Shown piece by piece: positions 27,501-33,500 of a stretch of 64,000 bases of DNA (within the stretch, counting starts at the first letter, position 1; each line of letters opens with the position of its first letter). Origin of the DNA: Verrucomicrobiaceae bacterium UBA1938. Its GTDB lineage: Bacteria > Verrucomicrobiota > Verrucomicrobiia > Verrucomicrobiales > Verrucomicrobiaceae. Made by a program: the position numbers and the translations under genes. Where the stretch lies: contig DDFC01000031.1 of NCBI GenBank assembly GCA_002336895.1, positions 1-64,000 on the forward strand. The letters are read 5' to 3'. The notes below the pieces were generated by a model. The model did not search any database and had not been told where the DNA came from. It saw only the letters and a program-made list of their open reading frames with translations.

Positions 27501-30500
27501 CACCCTCCAGCTCTTTGCCGGAAATCAGATCACGCTCAATCTCAGCGACACCGGCCTCAACCCCATGCAGACCTACAACCTGGTCTCCTCCGCAGACGGC
27601 GGCCTCATCACCGGGGCGCTCGGAGCTGGCGACTGGATTCTGGGCTCGACCCCCGGTGGCTTTAGCTCCATCACCATCCACCAGACAGACACCCTCATCT
27701 CCATCACCACCGGCACCCTCATCACCGGCACCTCCTACTGGCGCGGGCTTTCAGACACCACCTGGAATGGCAGCGTCAGCAATTGGTCCCAGGACAAAGC
27801 CGGCGCCATTGCGGCTCTCTCCACCCCAGGCCAGGGCACAGACGTCATCTTCCAGTGGGACGCTCCCACCAGCGCCGCAGTCTCCACCACCCTCGAGCAA
27901 AGCTTCAAGATCAACTCTCTTACCTTTGAAGCCGCCACCATCAGCGCCAGCACACCCGTCTCCGTCACCATCGGCGCCGGCGCAGACACCACCTACCGTC
28001 TTGGCATCGCTCCTCAGGTCGCAACCGACGGCATCACCATTGCCGCAGGCGGCCCTGCTGCGGTCAACATCACCGCCTCAGTCCGCCTCGGCTCGGACCA
28101 GACCTGGACGGTGGCGGACGCCTCCTCCGTCCTCTCCCTCGGGTCCTTGCTCGGAGTGGCCGACGTCGCCAAAAACGGCGCAGGAAAGGTCACCCTCACC
28201 ACTGCCGCAGACCTCACCTTCAACAGCACCGCCACCGCAGACTTCATCATCAATGCCGGCGCTTTGGAAATCCTCGATGCCACCGCCCTCGGCAGCAGAA
28301 TCAACAGCAACCTCGCCACCGTCACCATCGGCAGCGGCGGCGCCTTCTACTACAACGGTGCCGCCAACAGCGCCGCCACCGGTGTGGCCAATAATCTGAC
28401 GCTGAACGGAGGCGCTCTCTCCGCAGGCGGCAATGCCGGAAACAACTACTACACCGGCACGGTGAATGTCAGCGCCCCCTCCTTCATCAACATGCGCGGC
28501 TCCAATTCCGCCGTGCTCACCGCCACTCAGGGAAATGTCGTCCTCAGCGGCGTCGTCAGCGGTGCGGGCAGCCTCACCGTGGACAGCATCACCACCCTCT
28601 CCTCGGGCAATCAGCTCACTGGCACCCTCTACTTCCAGTCGGACAACAGCGGCTGGTCAGGCGGCATCAATCTCATTCGCGGCACCATTCAGACTCAGAC
28701 CGTCACCGGCCTCGGCACCGGAAACATCACCGCCAGCATGGGCAGGATCCAGTTCGTCACCGCAGGCGGCACCACCTACAATCTGGGCCAGAACATCACC
28801 GTGGACGGCCCCGGCGGTATTCTCGAGCTCAGCGCAGACGCCTCGGGCACGCCCACCAGTGACATGACCGTCAACCTCACCGGCACCATCACCATCGGCA
28901 GCGCCGCCAATGCAAACAATGCCCTCCGCATCACCCAGGCCTCGGACAACTTCAGCATCATCAACATCAGCAACGCCATCGTCCTCGGCAACAACGCCAG
29001 CCTCAGCTACCAGGGCTCCGCCGTCAGGCCTCTGATCATCTCCGCCGCCATTTCAGACGGCGGCATGGGTTACAGCCTCGCCATCAATGACGAGCTTGGT
29101 GCCTGGAATGTCACCAGCCAGACCGTCCGTCTCACAGGCCTCAGCACCTTCAGCGGCAGCATTTCCCTCAAGGAGGGCACTCTCGAATACAACACCGTCT
29201 CCGCCATCGGCGGTGGTCCCAGCAGCCTCGGTCAGGGAAATGCCATCAATTTCATCGGCGCCTCCACCCTCCGTTTCCTCGGAGACACCAGCCAGAGCAC
29301 CGACCGCCTCATCTCCACCACTGCCAGCGTGACCCTGGACGCCAGCGGCACCTCGGGCGCCATCATCACCTATGCCGGCTCCATCACACAAGGCACCGAC
29401 AACAGCCTCAACCTCACCGGCACCGGAGAAGGCGTCATCAGCGGCGGCATCTCTCAGCCCGTGGGCACCTCCGCGGCGGACCTCAATGTGAATTCCGGCG
29501 TCTGGACTCTGCGGGACAACACCGTCACCATCGCCGATGATGTCGTCGTCACCGGCGTCGGCACGGTGCTGAATCTCAGCACCACCGGCGTCCTCGCCGC
29601 CTCCAGCGTATCAGGCACCAGCAGCGGCCTCTATGCCCGCACGGGTGCCGTCATCAATCTCTACGCCGACGATGTCAACGGCATCTCCAACAGCGGCGGC
29701 CTCGACTTCATCATTCTCGGCGACTCCGGCGGTCCTCAGGCAGGCTTCCTCAACACCAACACCTTCAGCATCTCCACGCCCCGTCTGGATGTCGGCCAGC
29801 GCGCTGACACCCAGATCGGAGAGATCGACGGCACCGGCGTCGTCATCGTGGCCGGGGGTGACATCAATCTCTACAACGGCATCGTCAACGCCGGGCTCGC
29901 CAGCACCGGCACGACCGCGCTCGAAAAATTCGGCCTCGGCACCGTCACCCTCAAAGGAGACAACAGCGGCCTCGCCTCCACCGGCAACTCCATCGTCTAT
30001 GAAGGCACGCTCGTTCTCGACTACACCGTCAGCACCGCCACCAAGCTCCGCACGGCCTCCCTCCTCGAAATGCTCGGCGGCAATCTCGTTCTCACCGGCA
30101 ACGCCTCTTCCGCCACCAGCCAGACCGTGGGCGGCACCACTCTCGACGGCAGCTCTACCAGCGACAACTCAGGCGCCGCCACCATCACGCTCAATCCGGC
30201 TGCCGGGCAGGACATCCTGCTGAACCTCGGCGCCATCACCCGCACGTCCACCAACCGGGATGGCACCATCCGTTTCATCCTCCCCTCCGGGGCTCAGACC
30301 GCCACCAATGGCTTCATCACCTCCACCACCAACGGCGCTCAGGGCCTCCTCGGCACCAGTGGCTTTGCCACCGTGGATGATGGCACCGGCGTCTGGTTCG
30401 CCACCAATGCCACCAACACGGCCGGGGGCAACATCGTCGCCCTCATCTCCACCGTTAAAAACGACGTCACCACCTGGGCCGTTGGCGACCACGTCACCGA

Positions 30501-33500
30501 TGACACCACCGGCTTCACCGGCACGCTCCAGGGGCTCAGCATCAACAGCCTTCGTCTCAATGCCGTCGCCGGTTCGGACATCCTGGTCGCTCCCGCTGGC
30601 GTCCTCAGCATCGCCAGTGGCGGCATCCTCGTCACCTCCGGTGTCGGCGGCACTCCCAGCATCCAGGGCGGCGTTCTCGCTTCGGGCGTCACAGAGCTCA
30701 TCATCACTCAGGACAGCGCCCAGACCTTCACCATCAGTTCGGACATTCGCATCAATCAGGCCGTCACCAAGTCCGGCTCCGGCACCCTTCTCCTCACCGG
30801 CAACAACGTTTACACCGACGAAACCGAAATCCTTCAGGGCACTCTTCAGGTCGCCGGCGGCAATGCCATCGGAGACAGCTCCCTCGTCTCCCTCAATGCC
30901 TATCAGGACACCACCCTGCAGCTCCTCGACGACGAGACCATCGGCCGCCTCTCCGGTGGCCAGCGCGCCACCAGTTCAGACAACGGCACCGTCGCCGTCG
31001 GCACTCATACCCTGACCATCAATGAAGTCTCCAGCACCACATACGCAGGTTTCTTCACCGGCACCGGAGCCATCGTTCGGCTCGGCGCGGGTAATCTCAA
31101 TCTGACCAACGTCAGCACCGGCTTCACGGGCGTCTTCACCGTGGAAGGCGGCACCCTTCAGCTCAGTGGCGTCGGCCAGCTCAATGCCTCCACCATCCGT
31201 GTAAACAACGGCGGCGCTTTGCTCCTCGACAACACCGGCACCACCCGCTCCAGCACGCGCATTCTTGACACCACGGGCATCACGCTCGACTCAGCCGATG
31301 GCACCTTCAGCGGGCAGACCATCCCGCGCGGTCTCGCCATCCGCACAGACCAGGGTGCCACCACCAGTGAGACGATCGGCAATCTCAACTTCGCCTCCGG
31401 TGCAAACTACCTCAGCGGTGAAACCACCAACTCCACCGGCACCGGCGTCGCCTCCATCACTGCGGATGACTTCGTCCGCCTCAACAATGCCACCCTCAGC
31501 GTCCGTGGACGTTCACTGGGCCTCACCACCGGCAGTCGCAACCAGTTCTTGATCGGCAACTCCACAAACCAGACCGCCTTCATAGGCACCATGGTCGGCG
31601 GTGGCGGCCTCGCAGGCAGCACCAGCATCAGCATCGTGCCCTGGGCCGTTGGGGAGACCACCACCGGCGCACTCACCGCCGCCAACATGGGCAACTCACT
31701 CGTCACCTACGTCAGCGGTGCCGGTTTCCGTCCGCTCGACTTCGCCACCGAGTACACCACCTTCTCTTCCTCCGCCGCCACCAGCAATGTCCGTGAATCC
31801 CTCTCCTCAGATCTCACCGGACTCGCTGGCAGGACCATCAACGCCCTCGTCCTCAACAACGCCGCCGCCGTCGCTCTCAATGTCACCGGCTCCGGCTCCG
31901 GCCAGACGCTCGGCGTCACCAGCGGCGCGCTGCTCTTCACCGTCACCGGTGCTGCCACAAACACCGCCTACACCACCACTCTCGGCGGCTTTGACAGCGG
32001 CATCACCGTCGGCGGCACGGGTGAATACGTCATCAGCGTCATCAATCCCAACTCCTCCAACAGTCTGACCACCGGCTCCACCACCCTCGGCAGCACCACC
32101 GTCACCGTGGCCAGCACCACAGGGCTCCAGCCCGGCATGCCCGTTTTTGGCGCAGGCATCGCCCCAGACGCCGTCGTCCTCAGCGTCACGGATGCCACCC
32201 ACTTCGTCATGAGCATTCCTTCCACGCTCAGCGCCAGCAGCCAGACTTATCAGTACTCCACCCTCGAAAACCTCACCGCCGTCATCAGCTCTCCGCTCAC
32301 CTCCGCGGCTGACATCACCAAATCCGGTCGCGGCACTCTCATCCTCGGCGGTGTCAATGCCGCCGGTGGTGGCTCCCGCAGGACGACCATCAATGAAGGC
32401 GTCCTTCAGATCTCTTCGCTCGACAGCATCGGCGGCACCACCGGAGCCCTGGTCTTCGCCGGCGGCACGCTCCGCCTCGCATCCGGATTCACCGACGACA
32501 TTTCCCTGCGCACCATCACCTTCCTCCAGGGTGGCGCTGTCATTGACACCAATGGCAACGATCTCACGCTCTCTCAATCTGTCGGCTCGGGCCAGGGCGA
32601 CTTCACCAAGGCTGGTGCGGGAAATCTCACACTCAATGCTGCCGCCACCTACACAGGTGCCACCAATGTTTACGGCGGCACTCTCACCCTCGGTGCGGAC
32701 AATGCCACCGGCGTCGGCGGAGATCTCAACCTCTTCGGCGGTGCCACCCTCGACATGGTTGTTTACAGCATCACCGCCGGGAAGGTCTCCGTCTTTGGCG
32801 ACAGCCCCCTCATTCTGGGTTCCGGCTCCATCACCGCCAGTGATGGCTTCTTCTTCGGCAACACCGGCGACATCAGCGTTGACACCAGCCTGGCCGGCCC
32901 GGGCGGACTGCTCAAAACGCAGACCAACACGCTGATCCTGACCGGCCTCAGCACCTTCTCTGGCTCCGTGGAAATCCAGGCTGGCACGATCGTCTTCAGC
33001 TCCATCACCAGTGTTGGCGGCGGGGCCAGCTCGCTCGGCAGCGCCGCCACAGCGCAGACCGGCGTCATTCATATGGGCCTCGGCAGCACCGCCACCACGC
33101 TGACCTACGTGGGCGATGTCAGCACCAGTGACCGCACCATCGGCATGCAGGGCACCACCGGAGCGGTGACTCTCGACGCCTCCGGCACCGGTGCTCTGGT
33201 TCTTGGCGGAGTGCATTTTGAAACGGCTGGAAACAAGACCCTCACGCTCAAAGGGCTCTCCGACTCCTCGCTGGCCAATACCCTGGGCAGCATCAATGAA
33301 TTCAGCCTCGGCGTTCTGACCTTGGTCAAGTCGGACACAAACACCTGGGTCATCAGTGGTGCCAGTTCTTGGTCAGGTGCCACCAGCATCAATGACGGCA
33401 TCCTCCGCTTCACCGCAGACCAGGCCCTCTCCGGCGCGCTCAACTTCGGCAGCGCCAGCAGCATCACCACCGCCGGCATGCTCGACCTCTCCACCGCCAG

